Source: Microcyclospora pomicola (lineage: Eukaryota > Ascomycota > Dothideomycetes > Capnodiales). Taken from it: a stretch of DNA of 64,000 nucleotides. The stretch covers positions 1,364,001 to 1,428,000 of the forward strand of contig NHNY01000001.1 of the NCBI GenBank assembly GCA_002786065.1, written 5' to 3'. Made by a program: the position numbers and the translations under genes. Of this stretch, positions 11,888-23,018 are shown one piece after another; positions within the stretch are counted from its first letter, which is position 1, and every line of letters begins with the position of its first letter. Under the pieces are notes generated by a model that searched no databases, was not told the DNA's origin, and worked only from the letters and a program-made list of their open reading frames with translations.

Positions 11888-12733
11888 TCAACCAAGAATC
11901 TCCTGTTCCCAGCTCCAAAGACTGACATCGCTACCGACCTCACTCACAGCCGCCGAGTCCGTGATCAGCTCCATGCCCTCGTCTGCTTCTGCCACGCGAG
12001 ACTGCTGCCGACCAAAGTCTTGGTGTGGCGGCCAATTCAGATCATTGACATTCGAATGACTGGTCAATAAGCATGCCGTCCTTCTCTTCCGGTCCCATGC
12101 CGGGATCCGGAACTTCTGATATCGATGGACGAGAAGGCGATCCTCAGACCTGGATCGCCGAAGGACATAGTTCCAATCGACCTCATCCCCCATATCCGTC
12201 GTCCCCACTTTACCAGGCACATCCTGATCCATCACCGGCTCCTCCGCTTGCCACAGCTCCGTCACGCTGTCGGGATCTCCAGCGGCGAAGTCCTGCATCA
12301 ACGCGGCGATCTCTTGCTCGCGGTCCTTGAGGTTCCACGAGACCGTGGCTTGCGGTAATGGTCCCTCGAAGCCGCGCGCGCGGGTCTCGTCGCGGACAGG
12401 ATCGCGGACGAAGAAACTGCTGTCGACGACGTCGGCGATCATGCTTTCGATCTCGCCGACTGGATCCTTTTCTTCTCCTTTTCCTGCAAGCTCACCTTCT
12501 TGTGACAGCAGATCCTGTCGTCGAGCGGTGTACCATCGCACCAGCACCGTCATGCGCGCCAGTTGCTCTCGCGCAGTCTGTCGAGTGGTATACCCGGCCA
12601 CTCGCGTGTCGCGCTGCTCGAGAATGATCCTGCCGAGACGGCGGACGTGGCGCATCACAAGCTCCTTGTGTGCGTCGTTCATCGGCGCGGCGGCTACTTC
12701 GGCTGCAGTCAGGATGCCTTGATGAGAGTCCAT
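11888..12733 (-). CDS. unknown protein, helix-rich N-terminus
   Basis: Single exon, 281 residues; I do not recognise the family. The first 80 residues are probably helical and basic (KELVMRHVRRLGRII, then RQTAREQLARMTVLVRWYTA). The middle is acidic, with an EIESMIADVVDSSFFVRDP segment that includes a DPVRDETRARGFEGP motif. The C-terminal third is polar with a final SLWSWEQEILG. The ATG at 12733 is supported by a CTATATAG box about 100 bases upstream on the same strand. No signal peptide or membrane segment is seen. It could encode a lineage-specific cytosolic protein. Confidence 0.7.
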   Translation of the reverse strand: MDSHQGILTAAEVAAAPMNDAHKELVMRHVRRLGRIILEQRDTRVAGYTTRQTAREQLARMTVLVRWYTARRQDLLSQEGELAGKGEEKDPVGEIESMIADVVDSSFFVRDPVRDETRARGFEGPLPQATVSWNLKDREQEIAALMQDFAAGDPDSVTELWQAEEPVMDQDVPGKVGTTDMGDEVDWNYVLRRSRSEDRLLVHRYQKFRIPAWDRKRRTACLLTSHSNVNDLNWPPHQDFGRQQSRVAEADEGMELITDSAAVSEVGSDVSLWSWEQEILG

Positions 12734-13088
12734 GACAAGATTAAAACCGACTCGAAGGCAGTATCAGGGGCGCCTTGCTTCGTCAGAGAGTTCATGGCAG
12801 TCGCTCTATCAGGAGAAGCTCCTAAGCTTTGCAGGCTATATAGAGCCTGGCGACTTGATCGATTCATGATCGAGAGGCATGCTGGAGAGCACAGCATATA
12901 GCCTGTAGCACTCGAGACATGGACTCGGAGGAGTCGACCTGCCCACGATCACGACTGGCCGTTACATAGCAAACAACGAAGCGGTTGGATCCTGCAAAAG
13001 GCACAAGGTCAACACACTCATCCACATTACATTACATTCACATCAGTACACCGACCACAGGCATCGGCTTCAGCGAAACCCCATGCCA
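12734..13088. other. intergenic
   Basis: Short region between two minus-strand genes. It holds the probable TATA box listed separately and nothing else I can support. Confidence 0.45.
12836..12843 (-). promoter_or_regulatory. TATA box of the 12733 gene
   Basis: The palindrome CTATATAG lies about 103 bases upstream of the minus-strand ATG at 12733, a usual distance for a TATA element in filamentous fungi. Confidence 0.45.
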
Positions 13089-13679
13089 TCACGCCCACCC
13101 CTTCGCCAGCAACCACGCCACTACGACCGTCAACAGCGCCGCGAATACACTCACAGCATACCCCTTCCACCGCATCGCAACCGCTCCACCCCTCTCCGTC
13201 CTCTGCACCTCCCTCACCAACTCCGCAATCTCACACCTGACCCCGCGCCCCCTCGCCTCCAGCATCCGCACCTTGCCACGCCCCGCCTGCACCGACACAC
13301 ACATGGTGCTCGAATGCCGCCCGTTGGTGAACGCATCGACGCGCACCTCAGCGGGCTCATGCGCATGCCGCCGCACGGTCGCGACGAGCGCCGCGTAGTG
13401 CGCGAGGCAGTCGCGCTTCGTCCCGACCACGTTGAACAGATAGCGGTTGTAGAGGAACGCGGCGGCCTCGGCGTGCAGGGCGCGGCTGGTGCGGAGCAGG
13501 GGCAGCGGGAGCGCGGCGGACTCTGGCAGTAGGCAGCGCAGGCCCTGCGGTTGCGCTTGGATGTAGAGCTGGGGCGTGCGCGGGAACAGGTGGGTGTAGA
13601 TCTGGTGGCGCAGGTCGTAGGGCAGGGTGAGAAGGGTGGGGCCGGGCGAGGGAGCGGTGCGGCGTGTATGGCGGGTCAT
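13089..13679 (-). CDS. F-box/2EXR-like protein with C-terminal membrane anchor
   Basis: 196 residues from the first ATG in frame (13679, MTRHTRR); the frame runs open upstream but without an ATG. Near residue 16-30 is LLTLPYDLRHQIYTHLF, the short leucine/tyrosine helix that starts fungal 2EXR and F-box-like proteins, followed by LRTSRALHAEAAAFLYNRY, also typical of that class. The domain is short here, and no repeat domain follows it. The last about 22 residues (AVSVFAALLTVVVAWLLAKG) form one hydrophobic helix at the very C-terminus, so a tail-anchored membrane protein is likely. Very GC-rich third positions. Function unknown; a ubiquitin-ligase adaptor role is only inferred. Confidence 0.72.
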   Translation of the reverse strand: MTRHTRRTAPSPGPTLLTLPYDLRHQIYTHLFPRTPQLYIQAQPQGLRCLLPESAALPLPLLRTSRALHAEAAAFLYNRYLFNVVGTKRDCLAHYAALVATVRRHAHEPAEVRVDAFTNGRHSSTMCVSVQAGRGKVRMLEARGRGVRCEIAELVREVQRTERGGAVAMRWKGYAVSVFAALLTVVVAWLLAKGWA

Positions 13680-14207
13680 GGTAGTTGGAGGACTAGGAAT
13701 GGGGAAGCTGGTGGGTCTGTGTCGGTTCGTGAGGTTGAGAAAGCTCCTTATATCGTGGGTTGTAGCCTGGGATAGTATCGATCTTGCGAATGGCCACGTA
13801 GCATTCCTCAAGGCCAGGCAGATACGTGCCGTGAATGGAAGAGCAGATCCATTCGGCAGGTAGTGCTAAGACATATAGTGCCGTTCAGTGCGTACTGCTA
13901 GATCATAGCATGTCGCCATGTAGCATATGGAAGTCATGATTGTATAATGTTATGCGCATTTGACGAGGTGGAGTCGACAAGCACAGACCAATGGACTTTC
14001 CAACACGACTCTCGCAAGATGAACATGAATCACGGATGTCCCACTCCTCCATTCGTGATGCAACAAAGTCTAGAAGCAGCGTATATAAGCTATGAACAGA
14101 TCATGACACTGTGGAAGTCAGGCGCTGTACAGTCGAGAGAATGCGAAATTGGGTATCATATCAAAAGTCACGCGCAGATAAAACAAACACACATCCCGCT
14201 TCCATGG
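13680..14207. other. intergenic
   Basis: Between two minus-strand genes. AT-rich in the middle, with TATA-like strings around 13745-13755 (RC gatataagg, probably serving the 13679 gene) and 14081-14090. No gene seen. Confidence 0.4.
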
Positions 14208-16815
14208 CTATCTGGCCTCCGCTCCCTCGGTCTCCTGTATGCAATCCAGTCCGGATCTGGATCGACGGCGAGTGGGCAGCGCTTCCTCCACCACTTGTTT
14301 CACGATGACTTGTTCATCCACGATCGGAGAGTTCGACTCTCTGCTCAAGGTCCGTCGCCTTGTATATTTTGTGATCGGGGCGTCGTACATGCCAGTCGGC
14401 GTGTAGACGGTAGGTGTGTAGCCTGTCGGTACGTAGCAGCCCATGTTCACGCTCCCACTGCTGGGCTTGGTGCCGCTAGGGCGGAAGCTCTGTTCCATGA
14501 AGCTGACTCGCTTGGTCGGTGATGCTGTGATGGATCCCTCGCCGTGAGGTATTACCAAAGCCTTCAACTTGATAGGGTCGGGGTTAATTGGTGCAGCGAC
14601 GTCCGTCCACGACGTCGAAACATCTGTCGCCGGAGATTCATACCCGTCAAGGTAGGATGACCTGTTGGAATCGGTCGCCTGACTGTCAAGCGCAGACGAG
14701 CTAGCATCAGAAGCACTGCGTGTCAGATCTTTGCTGAGTTCGCAGCTGGGGCTCATGTCCACCAACGCAGGCAAGTGTTCTTCTTTCAAGATCGGCTCCT
14801 TATCCATTGGCTTTTGGACCATCTGCAGACCGAAGTCAAACTGATCCAGATTGTCGTCGACCTCGCCAATATCCGAAGCAGCACCAAAGGTGGCAACCCC
14901 CTCAGAGCACGGCGAAAGTTCTATAGACGCAACGCTGTGGCGGCGAGAAGTGCGGGCGCTGTTACGACGACTCAAACTCCCAACAACTGATCGATGGAGA
15001 GCAGAGACACCAGAGTTGACACTGGATCTGAGCGATGCCGTCTTAGACATTTGGGTAGACGTCCGTAGTAGCTGTGGAGCAGTGCTTAGATTCACCTCTG
15101 ATGTCTGTCTCGAAAGGCTACGAGAAGCCGCGAAGAAGTCTTCGGCACTATCTGCCTCACAATCCGGATGGATTGAGATCCGATCTTCGATCTCGTTCGA
15201 GGTTCGCTGCGGAAGTGTGTGCATTGAAGAGGGTCTTGTAGATGGTGTGGAAACAGTGATCTCCCTTTCTTCATCACTCCACGGAGGGCAGCCAGCCAAA
15301 GACACGCAAAGTGGATATGGGGGCGATTCGGTATCTTCAACGTCTTGCGGTGCTTGAGTGATGCTGATCAACATCTGAAGGATGCCGTATATCAACAGCC
15401 ATCGAACCTTGCGAGCTTCCGTAATCGATATCTTTTCTTCGAGTCGTTGATATTCAAAGCGCTGATATTCCTGCACCAGTGGATATTCAAAGGTTGTTGA
15501 CGAGAGGGCATTGGTAGCTGTGGAAAGCAATTGCCTATCGGACAGTTTGTCCAGCATTGAGTCGGATCGACTGAGCCTGAAGTTGCGGAGACTGAGTTGC
15601 GACGACTCGGAGCGTTTCAAACCTGGTCGGGGTTGCGACATAGATGGAAGTAGTGGCAGTGGGTGGGGAAGTGGCGCATATCCATGCCTTCGATCGAAAG
15701 CCAGGGTGTTTTGCACAACACAGATCCCACCATTCATCCCTCTAACACTAGACAAGTCCGAGACAGATTCCAGATCCACCAGATAGTCATACAAAGCACG
15801 GAACGAGTCGTGCATTTTCGTCCACATGCGTTTGTTGAAAGTCGACTCATCTTGCGGAGGGAAGTATCCTAACTTCTCAACATAATATGTATGTAGGAAG
15901 CTTCGGAAACGATCGAGGTGTTCTCGAGCTGGCTTGCTGAGACCAAGACATTCTGCGCCAAGCTCTTCTTCCAAGAATGTGCCCAATGCTCGTAGCACTC
16001 GTTCGATACGTAGGTCCATCTCCAGCGCAGCTCTCAGAATCAGAGCCTTCGTCTTCTGGCTGATAGTCTCGTACTCAGGACTTTGAGACAGGTCCTGGCA
16101 TTGTCCCACGCAATGAGCGAAGGCATCAACCCATAAGTCCTTGATATATGCGTGCTCTGCTAAAGCAAGACAAGCAAGTGCATGATCCGGCCGTCCCACA
16201 AAACTGAGGTAGCCTTGCTGTTCACAAAAGCTCCGTATCCTTTGAGGGATACACATGTCCGAATCCCACTCTTGCAGACGATCCCAGACTTGTGACAAAG
16301 CAGTACCCAGCCGCTCTCCCACAAGGGGCAAGGACGCAGCAAATGCAATGCTGTTTCGCGTACCTACATGATAGTAGTATGCTTGTTCCCTGGTCAAGCC
16401 AGGAGGCGCAGGTAGATAGAGCTCATACTGCACCGACTCATAAGAATTCGATTCGGGCAAGCCGGGTTTGCGATCGGAGTCGGTCGTGTTCGAGGGCTGC
16501 GGGCTGGAAGGATGTCGCCTCGGTGAACATTGATCGAGTAAGGTGTTGCTTTCCAACGCTTGTATGTCACGATAGTAAAGACGTAGGCTTGGCTGCTGTT
16601 GAACTACGCCTTCCGCGTAGAAATGAACAAGACAATCGCCGTCATCATACCAGACGTTCGCGTCCTGCACCAAGTCAGCGAGGATCATGATTATATTCAT
16701 TGCAGGTTAGAAATACCCTTTGCACATCACTCCAGAGGACTGATATCCGGTTGCCGTCTTGGAATTGCTTCACCGACTTGCGACTTTGGTATGGCGAAGT
16801 ATCGAACCCGGCCAT
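14208..16815 (-). CDS. DUF8004 family protein (two exons)
   Basis: Large Pezizomycotina protein with the conserved region annotated in databases as DUF8004; role unknown. The main exon is 16664-14208. I propose a first exon 16815-16717 (33 codons, MAGFDTSPYQSRKSVKQF...), joined over a 52-bp intron (GTATTT...tgcag) in phase 0, giving 851 residues. The join makes SVLWSDVQR run into DANVWYDDGDCLVHFY, the expected domain start; an in-frame stop precedes the new ATG. Conserved parts: WYDDGDCLVHFYAEG, the AYYYHVGTRNSIAFA segment near residue 125, a helical region up to about 330, and RKVRWLLIYGILQMLISIT near 450. The C-terminal half is disordered and Ser/Thr-rich. Without the first exon the protein would start at a poor ATG inside the intron. 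Confidence 0.83.
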
Positions 16816-19690
16816 TATGCACTAAGATGTTCGTAGAGACGATTGCGTCCGGCGCAAGATCCTTGGGTTTTGGTAGTCCGAACGGTGTTCATGGAACTTC
16901 GTCCAGTGTTGTGAGGTCGGACCGCAACAATGATAAGCTTGTGCTCAAGCTCTTGGTCGTTGCACGATGGTGCCACGACAGCTCGTGAATATGTGATATC
17001 GCAGCTACAACAGTCGCCACACCTTATATTCCCCGAAGTATGCAGTGATCAGTTCGTCATGGCGGATTGATGATTTGGGCCAGCCACAATAATGTAGGGA
17101 AGATGAGTGAGGTCTCTCAAGGCAGCGATGACCTCAACAGAAATGGAGGCAAGGCGCCTACGCAAGAATTGTAGGTTGTCACTTGTAGATGACTTCCGGA
17201 ATAGGGAGAACCGAAGCCCAGTTGCAACGGTTATTGGCGCATCATCACACATGGCCAGAGCGTCCGACTCGCCAATCTGGTCCAGAAAAGGCTATGGTGG
17301 TTGGTCTTGATGTCTTCTTACAGGGTCTGCACGGATGCACGGGCTGCCGCAGACAAAAGCCGCTGGAGAACGCATGGGCGAGTAGCCATCCTGCTTGGAA
17401 AAGCGTGATGCCGTGATAGAAGCCTCGCCCTATCGCAATCTATTCTCCGGGGCTGCCTCGAAGCTGCCCCTCCGCCCGCGGGCAAAGAGACCGGGTTGGG
17501 CGAGGAACGCTGCCAAGGAAGAACAGCTCCGCGTCGCTACTCCAATCTGTAACAACGATAATGACTGGCACAGATAACAAGATCCGGGAGCTTGTATGGT
17601 CGAACGCTTTGCTGACGGGCACACGTCGGGTGAAGTGCAGACAAACACGAGCTATTTTCAAAGCATCCTCATGCACCCAGACCCCGAATCACTGGGGTCT
17701 TGTGCTGTGGCGTTCTCATCATTGGCTACCGTGGGAAAATGTCCGATCGCTATCATGACGAGATAGCGGTAGACGCGCCCATTACAGTAAATACACGTCC
17801 ACACTGCTCCCGAGATCGTACATGTTCGCTGCGGATGCCTTGTCCAGTCCAGCCAGTAATGGGTACGTTGATAGAGCTCTCTTCGACATGCCGGCATGGT
17901 GTTGCTATCTTTCCCAGGATCCAGAGATCCAGACAGTCATGTCTCACTGTCCCACACCGATGCTGCAGTACTGCCGATCCGGAGGAGAACAACAGCTCGA
18001 CGGCGCTAGATCGTCGCGCCCTCGGCTTGGCGTAGAAGCTGTAGTACTTGTTGCCAGTTGCGTTAGTGTTGTCGTCAACGACATGGAGAGCCCACATCAT
18101 CATCGTTCACCTCTTGTACTGTACGTACTGTACGGAGTACGAATGCCGTACCGCGTGTATTGCGTCCCTGAACCAATGATCATGGACAAGCATGTAATTG
18201 CTTGGAGTGTCACCGTAATAGATGTGCGCTTGGGCGAGGGACGACGGCCCAGTGCCGCCCCGGATCAGATCTCAGTCCATGCTTTGTCACTTCAGCGCCC
18301 GCTTCCCGTCCTTACCTCTACAGATATACATTCTGGAGTACCTGCGAGTCGCTGTCTCATTTGCTGCAGCTCACTTCCCGCGGCCTTCGAGCTTGTTTTG
18401 TTGAGTCTAGAAGGGACAGGCCACGCGTCCGAGAAAGATGTACAGTTCCTGATGCTCGCCATTCTCCAGGAAGCAGGAGGTTACCACTGCGCCGAAACAT
18501 ATCATCCCCAGCCAGCCAGCCAGCCAGCAGCCAGCCACATGTGCAACACCAAGACGCTGGCGCCCAATCGTGAGTATCTCGGAACGAAGCAGGCGAGGCT
18601 CGATGGTCGGCGCTGGTGCCGTTTCGCCTCCCAAACCTTATCCTGAACCCAAATGTTCGTTTGAGTTCTCCTCCACATCCCTCCACAGCTCGACCATTGC
18701 TGCAAGGTCGGAGGGCAGAAGCACATCCTGGAATGCAAGAGTTTGCATGTGTTTGTGGAGATACTCCGGTCGTCTCCGATCTGCTCAAACCGTTCGCTAA
18801 ACAACGTGTCCGGGTACATGGTATGCATGGGTCTTCGGGCGTCTGCTGTGATAAAGACAACATTTTAGCACATATACTGTACCTGCCCAAATGTCCACCG
18901 CCAGCCACTTCTCGCCTCGGCGCCAACACTATACACATGATCCGGCGTTCTGCAATCGGCATGCTACACGGAATCGCCACACAGTCAGTGCCATGCAAGC
19001 TCTGGGCATCGCGAAGGCGCTGTGACTTGCGAAGGGTCTTGACCAGTCGCAACGCCTACCTCGGGCGTGCAAAGCTGACAGGGTCTTGATCGAAAAGAGT
19101 ACCATAGATCTGCGACCCGAATATGCCTGATGGGCTTCATGACATGTTTGTCAGCATGTCATCCATGCACCAGCAGTTCTCGCCTCGAAACAACTCCCCT
19201 ATATAGCTATGCACAACACCCCCAAACACGATATCGAGAGTGCGTTGAACGCGATGTGAAACTTCGTACTAGCATCGGCACCAGGTATATGCGTGTACAG
19301 AGAAGAGATCATGGTCTACGACCCGACTTGAGAGAATCAACGGCGTAAAGATTGTATGACTGTAGGAATGACATCTCTTTAGTCGAGAAGCAGGATTGTA
19401 GTGTTCAAGGTAAATAATGAGATCGAACGTCCAAGAGTGAACATCATTCTTGAACCGAGTCTACTCAAGAGTCTAAACTTGCACACCTGTCGCTTTTCTC
19501 TGGACAAGGTCACATAACTATGCTAACATGTCGTATTCATGATTCGTGGTCCTTTCGTCGTTGTCATCGTTCCATTGATCTCAACACTAGAGCAATCGAC
19601 TCGCTTCGCTATGCCCATTTCGCTTGTCGTCATTTGATACCATGGCTTTCCCTCATAAAAGTAAGCGCCGTAAGCTCCTCACAATCTCCG
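16816..19690. other. 2.9-kb gene-poor stretch
   Basis: No gene that I can support on either strand. The longest open frames (17822-18646 on +, 18357-19052 on -) overlap each other, are Cys/Ser-rich in a random-looking way and lack any family motif. It holds a short CAGC tetranucleotide run (18503-18538) and a GTAC-rich patch (18117-18150). It could contain promoters, a long non-coding RNA or decayed sequence. Confidence 0.45.
18503..18538. repeat. CCAG/CAGC microsatellite
   Basis: A run of CCAG units with small interruptions (ccagccagccagccagcag) in non-coding DNA. Confidence 0.6.
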
Positions 19691-22465
19691 CTAGTATTTA
19701 GACCGTCGACCACTACCTGTCGCTGGCCGTCGAGGGGGCTCCTCGTACACAGGCTCGTCTTCCTCAGCCACAGGCGCGGGCGTCCTGCGCTCTCTTCTGT
19801 GCCTGTGTCTCCTATTGACGGATATCTGACTAGCGCTGTCGTCCGGAGCAAGTGAGATTGCATCACCCAGCCCATCGTCATCCTCACAGTCTTCGAAGTC
19901 GGTGATACCGCTGGCTGGCGTGCCCATGCGGACGAAATCATCATCCGCGATCCCGCTACCCTTGCGCATCTGTGCTGCCATACCAAGACCTGCGGAACGC
20001 TCGCGAAGCATCTGACGTACCAACTCGGCGCGGGAATGTAAAATTTCGAACGCATCTTCGAATCGTTCCATGTCACTGAACAGATTGCGCTCAACCTCGG
20101 CAAGCACCGCGATCTCCGTGTCCTCGTCAAGCTGGACTGGTGCTGGGGGAATGACTCCAGCACCATTCGGAGCTGGCGTGGGTCCGCGTGATGGGAAGAT
20201 AGACGGGCCGTTGAAAGAGGTAGGATCTCGCAGAGGTGTACTTGGAGTCGGTCCACGTGATGGGGGCATACCGCTCAAGCCACTGAATGGGGTAGTGTTA
20301 CGTGAAAATGGGGTACCGTTGGCATTCCGTGAAGGACCCCGAGAAATGGAAGCCTGCGAAGCCCATTGAGAGGCGGATGGTGGAAACGGAGCTTCTGCGC
20401 CGGACCAAAGAAAGCCATCAAATCGTCCAGACACTAATATCTCCCACTCAGCTTCGTTGACTTCCGCCAGCGTTGCGAGCATTCCATGGAGATGATCGTT
20501 ATTCAGGAGATATATAGCACACTCGCAATCGCGCGGAGGCCGATCCAGCCGATAGAGGCGCTGAAGAGCATGCTTTGTTCGCTTCAAAGTATTAGAAGGG
20601 CTGCTTGGCCTTTGTGCCGGTGTAGCTGCTCTCGATTGCGAAACTGTGCTCTGACCGTGCATCAAAGCAATAAACAGATTGCGTTGCTCTAATGACAGCT
20701 TTGTCATCATAGCGAACATCAACGTATCTTCGTCAGCCTCCTCGGGCGGGCTTGAAGGCAAGTCGTCCTGCTGTGACAGCCAGTTATGCACAGCCTTCTT
20801 CGTCTTCTGATTCTGGCGTATGTAATGCTCTCGATACTCCTCTGGCACATCGATGTCGAGCTTTTGCATCGGTGCCGCTGTAGCGCCGCTTATGCCGAGT
20901 CCACTCTCATCGGGTTGAATGGCAAATGGCGGCCACTGAGGGAGTTCTCGTCGACCTGCTGTGAACTCAAGGATCTCGCCCCAGCTGAATCCACTATCTT
21001 CTTCATCTGACAGCGAGGGTTGAGGCAAAGTCTTGCACATAACACAATCACACCGTTGAGACGATATATCGCGAGCAAAAACTTGTGAGAGCTTGTCAAG
21101 CAGGCGTCGTGCAACAGATTTGTAGCCAGTCGCAACAGCCATGGAGCCATTATTGCGAAGAACATGCATATAGTCGTCCAACCGTTTGTGGATGGAGGTG
21201 AAAACCTTTGCATACTCTTCCATTGGCACCTGCTGCATCAGCACGGGCGATGAGTACATGTTGTACTGCTGTACCTGCGGGCCCACCTGCACCAACCTCT
21301 TGGGAATAGGAGTCGGTAAGCCTCCATGTTTAAGCAGGTAGTCGACTCTCGGTACCTCCTTTGGTCCAGTCATGGGTGGGGGTGGTGGCGGTGGTGGTGG
21401 CGGAGGCGGTACAGCCGTCAGAGGAGTCATGCCATAGGGCCCGGGGGAATTATGGTTGGCCGCGGCCACATCGATATTGGCTGTCTTCTTTGGACGGGGC
21501 ATTTGGTATTCTTGGACGGGAGTCCGTGGCTGGGAGTCAGTCACAGAGGGAGGAGAATGCTCATGTGCATTTGTATCGACCGTCGGCCGTAGGTGTTTCC
21601 GGTCCGGTGCGATCGAGGTAGCATCAGAATCCGTGGTTGTAGTTGTAGCTTGCGTGAGTTCGGAAGCCGGGCGAGAGCCAGTCGATACAGTCTGACGAAA
21701 TTCACTGCTCGGTGTTGACTTGCGGTCTTCTTCCGGGAAAGCGCCTGGCATACTCGATATCTCGGATTCTTGAAAACGAGCTTCTTTCCGTAGACTCATT
21801 CCTGATCTATACGATTTCATGCCAGCACCTCTTTTGGGACTGTCTGTGACCTTCTTCCCATCATCAACGTCCAGGGGAGTTTCTTGTGCTGTCTTCCGCA
21901 TACTTCCTCCACTCCTTGATCTTCTGATATCGGGCTCATCGGCCGTCAGCGGTGGGCTGGGGGGTGTCCGACTGGTGGGAACACGGTTCGCTGGCACAGA
22001 GTGCCTCTTCTGATCCGCGCTCATATCTGTAGGCGCAGGGCTCTGCTCTGCCATCTTTGCCAGTCCTATCTCCTCGCGACTGCCCACCGCCTCTCTGCTG
22101 TGTGCTTTGCTGAAGGATGGATATGATGTTCTGGATTTCACTTCGAAGGCACTCGATGGTCGCCTGTCCATTTCAGGGACCACGATGGGAGCTCTTCGGG
22201 AGTCTTTCTCGGCGACGACACTACTCCGAGGCGAGTCTCTCTCGCGCACGCGGTCTTGTGCATCTGGAGACCGCTTGATCCTATGGAGTTTGGTGGAGCT
22301 GCTCGACTTGTTCGTAGACGACCGATGGCGGGCAGGAATCTGGTCTTTCTCGCGGTCGTATTCCTTCCGACGACGGCGGGGAAGGTCTTCTTGGCTGGGC
22401 ATGCTGGGCGGGAACGGAATGGGAGGGTGGTCTATATCGACCTCGACGTTGTGATAGTTGAACAT
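19691..22465 (-). CDS. conserved fungal protein with polyproline and CxCxxC
   Basis: 924 residues in one exon from the ATG at 22465 (MFNYHNVEVDIDHPPIPFPP); the open frame continues upstream without a better start. The N-terminal 350 residues are disordered and rich in Arg, Ser and Pro. A run of 11-12 prolines lies near residues 352-365, followed by VPRVDYLLKHGGLPTPIPK. A folded core spans about 400-700: helix TGYKSVARRLLDKLSQVF, then RCDCVMCK (about 470), then FSWGEILEFTAGRRELPQWP. A second helical block (EEDTLMFAMMTKLSLEQRNL) and a region around WEILVSGRFDGFLWSG follow. The C-terminus is basic with GRRSKY. The CxCxxC could bind a metal, but no full zinc-finger spacing is visible. I recognise it as a conserved Pezizomycotina-type architecture without known function. 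Confidence 0.82.
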   Translation of the reverse strand: MFNYHNVEVDIDHPPIPFPPSMPSQEDLPRRRRKEYDREKDQIPARHRSSTNKSSSSTKLHRIKRSPDAQDRVRERDSPRSSVVAEKDSRRAPIVVPEMDRRPSSAFEVKSRTSYPSFSKAHSREAVGSREEIGLAKMAEQSPAPTDMSADQKRHSVPANRVPTSRTPPSPPLTADEPDIRRSRSGGSMRKTAQETPLDVDDGKKVTDSPKRGAGMKSYRSGMSLRKEARFQESEISSMPGAFPEEDRKSTPSSEFRQTVSTGSRPASELTQATTTTTDSDATSIAPDRKHLRPTVDTNAHEHSPPSVTDSQPRTPVQEYQMPRPKKTANIDVAAANHNSPGPYGMTPLTAVPPPPPPPPPPPPMTGPKEVPRVDYLLKHGGLPTPIPKRLVQVGPQVQQYNMYSSPVLMQQVPMEEYAKVFTSIHKRLDDYMHVLRNNGSMAVATGYKSVARRLLDKLSQVFARDISSQRCDCVMCKTLPQPSLSDEEDSGFSWGEILEFTAGRRELPQWPPFAIQPDESGLGISGATAAPMQKLDIDVPEEYREHYIRQNQKTKKAVHNWLSQQDDLPSSPPEEADEDTLMFAMMTKLSLEQRNLFIALMHGQSTVSQSRAATPAQRPSSPSNTLKRTKHALQRLYRLDRPPRDCECAIYLLNNDHLHGMLATLAEVNEAEWEILVSGRFDGFLWSGAEAPFPPSASQWASQASISRGPSRNANGTPFSRNTTPFSGLSGMPPSRGPTPSTPLRDPTSFNGPSIFPSRGPTPAPNGAGVIPPAPVQLDEDTEIAVLAEVERNLFSDMERFEDAFEILHSRAELVRQMLRERSAGLGMAAQMRKGSGIADDDFVRMGTPASGITDFEDCEDDDGLGDAISLAPDDSASQISVNRRHRHRRERRTPAPVAEEDEPVYEEPPRRPATGSGRRSKY

Positions 22466-23018
22466 AGTTGCGGCGCAGGCGCTAGTTTCACGGTATCGGC
22501 GCTTCAAGCAGTGGGGAGTCCATTAAATCGTGTGACTGGGCCAATCACATGCCACTGTCTGCGCTGGCTGTGCAGCGATCACATCGTTGTCACAGTTGGT
22601 TCAAGGGAAGTTCATGTCCTTTGTGATGTGCATAGCAAGATATAAATTGACGAGAATTCCAGCACTGATACGATGCATGTATGTGGGAAGTGATGTGAGC
22701 TCCAAAGAGCTGCATGTGCGATAGACGAATATACACAAGGAAGTGACGATGCACCGATCACGCGGCCGAACAATGCGACGCCTCCAGCCACCCGTGTTAG
22801 TATCAAGATCTTTGAAAGCGCTAGGTACATGGTACATGACTACTATAACATCGATTTGCTCTGGGTGTCAAGCACGCGAACGTCGGAATAATTGCACATG
22901 CCAGCGAAATATCGTGGTCAGTCGTGAATGGACTTTCTAATGGTCTACATATATATCTAGCCCAAGCTCTACAAGACGAGACTGCTTTAATAATACTCTG
23001 AGTTTGCAGAATGTCACA
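22466..23018. other. intergenic with CCAAT element
   Basis: Upstream of the 22465 gene and downstream of spp2. A gggCCAATcac element about 75 bases upstream of the 22465 ATG (near 22538-22549, inverted relative to the gene) could bind the HAP/CBC complex. No gene is seen. Confidence 0.4.

Noticed and set aside
16805-16830. tRNA-like T-loop string (gggttcgata on the minus strand)
   Set aside because: No matching acceptor or anticodon stems; the bases are explained by the proposed DUF8004 first exon.
18503-18538. CCAG repeat as a CRISPR-like or regulatory array
   Set aside because: Simple microsatellite without spacers.
17822-18646. 274-codon + strand open frame in the gene-poor interval
   Set aside because: No recognisable motif, random-looking composition, and overlapped by a similar frame on the other strand.
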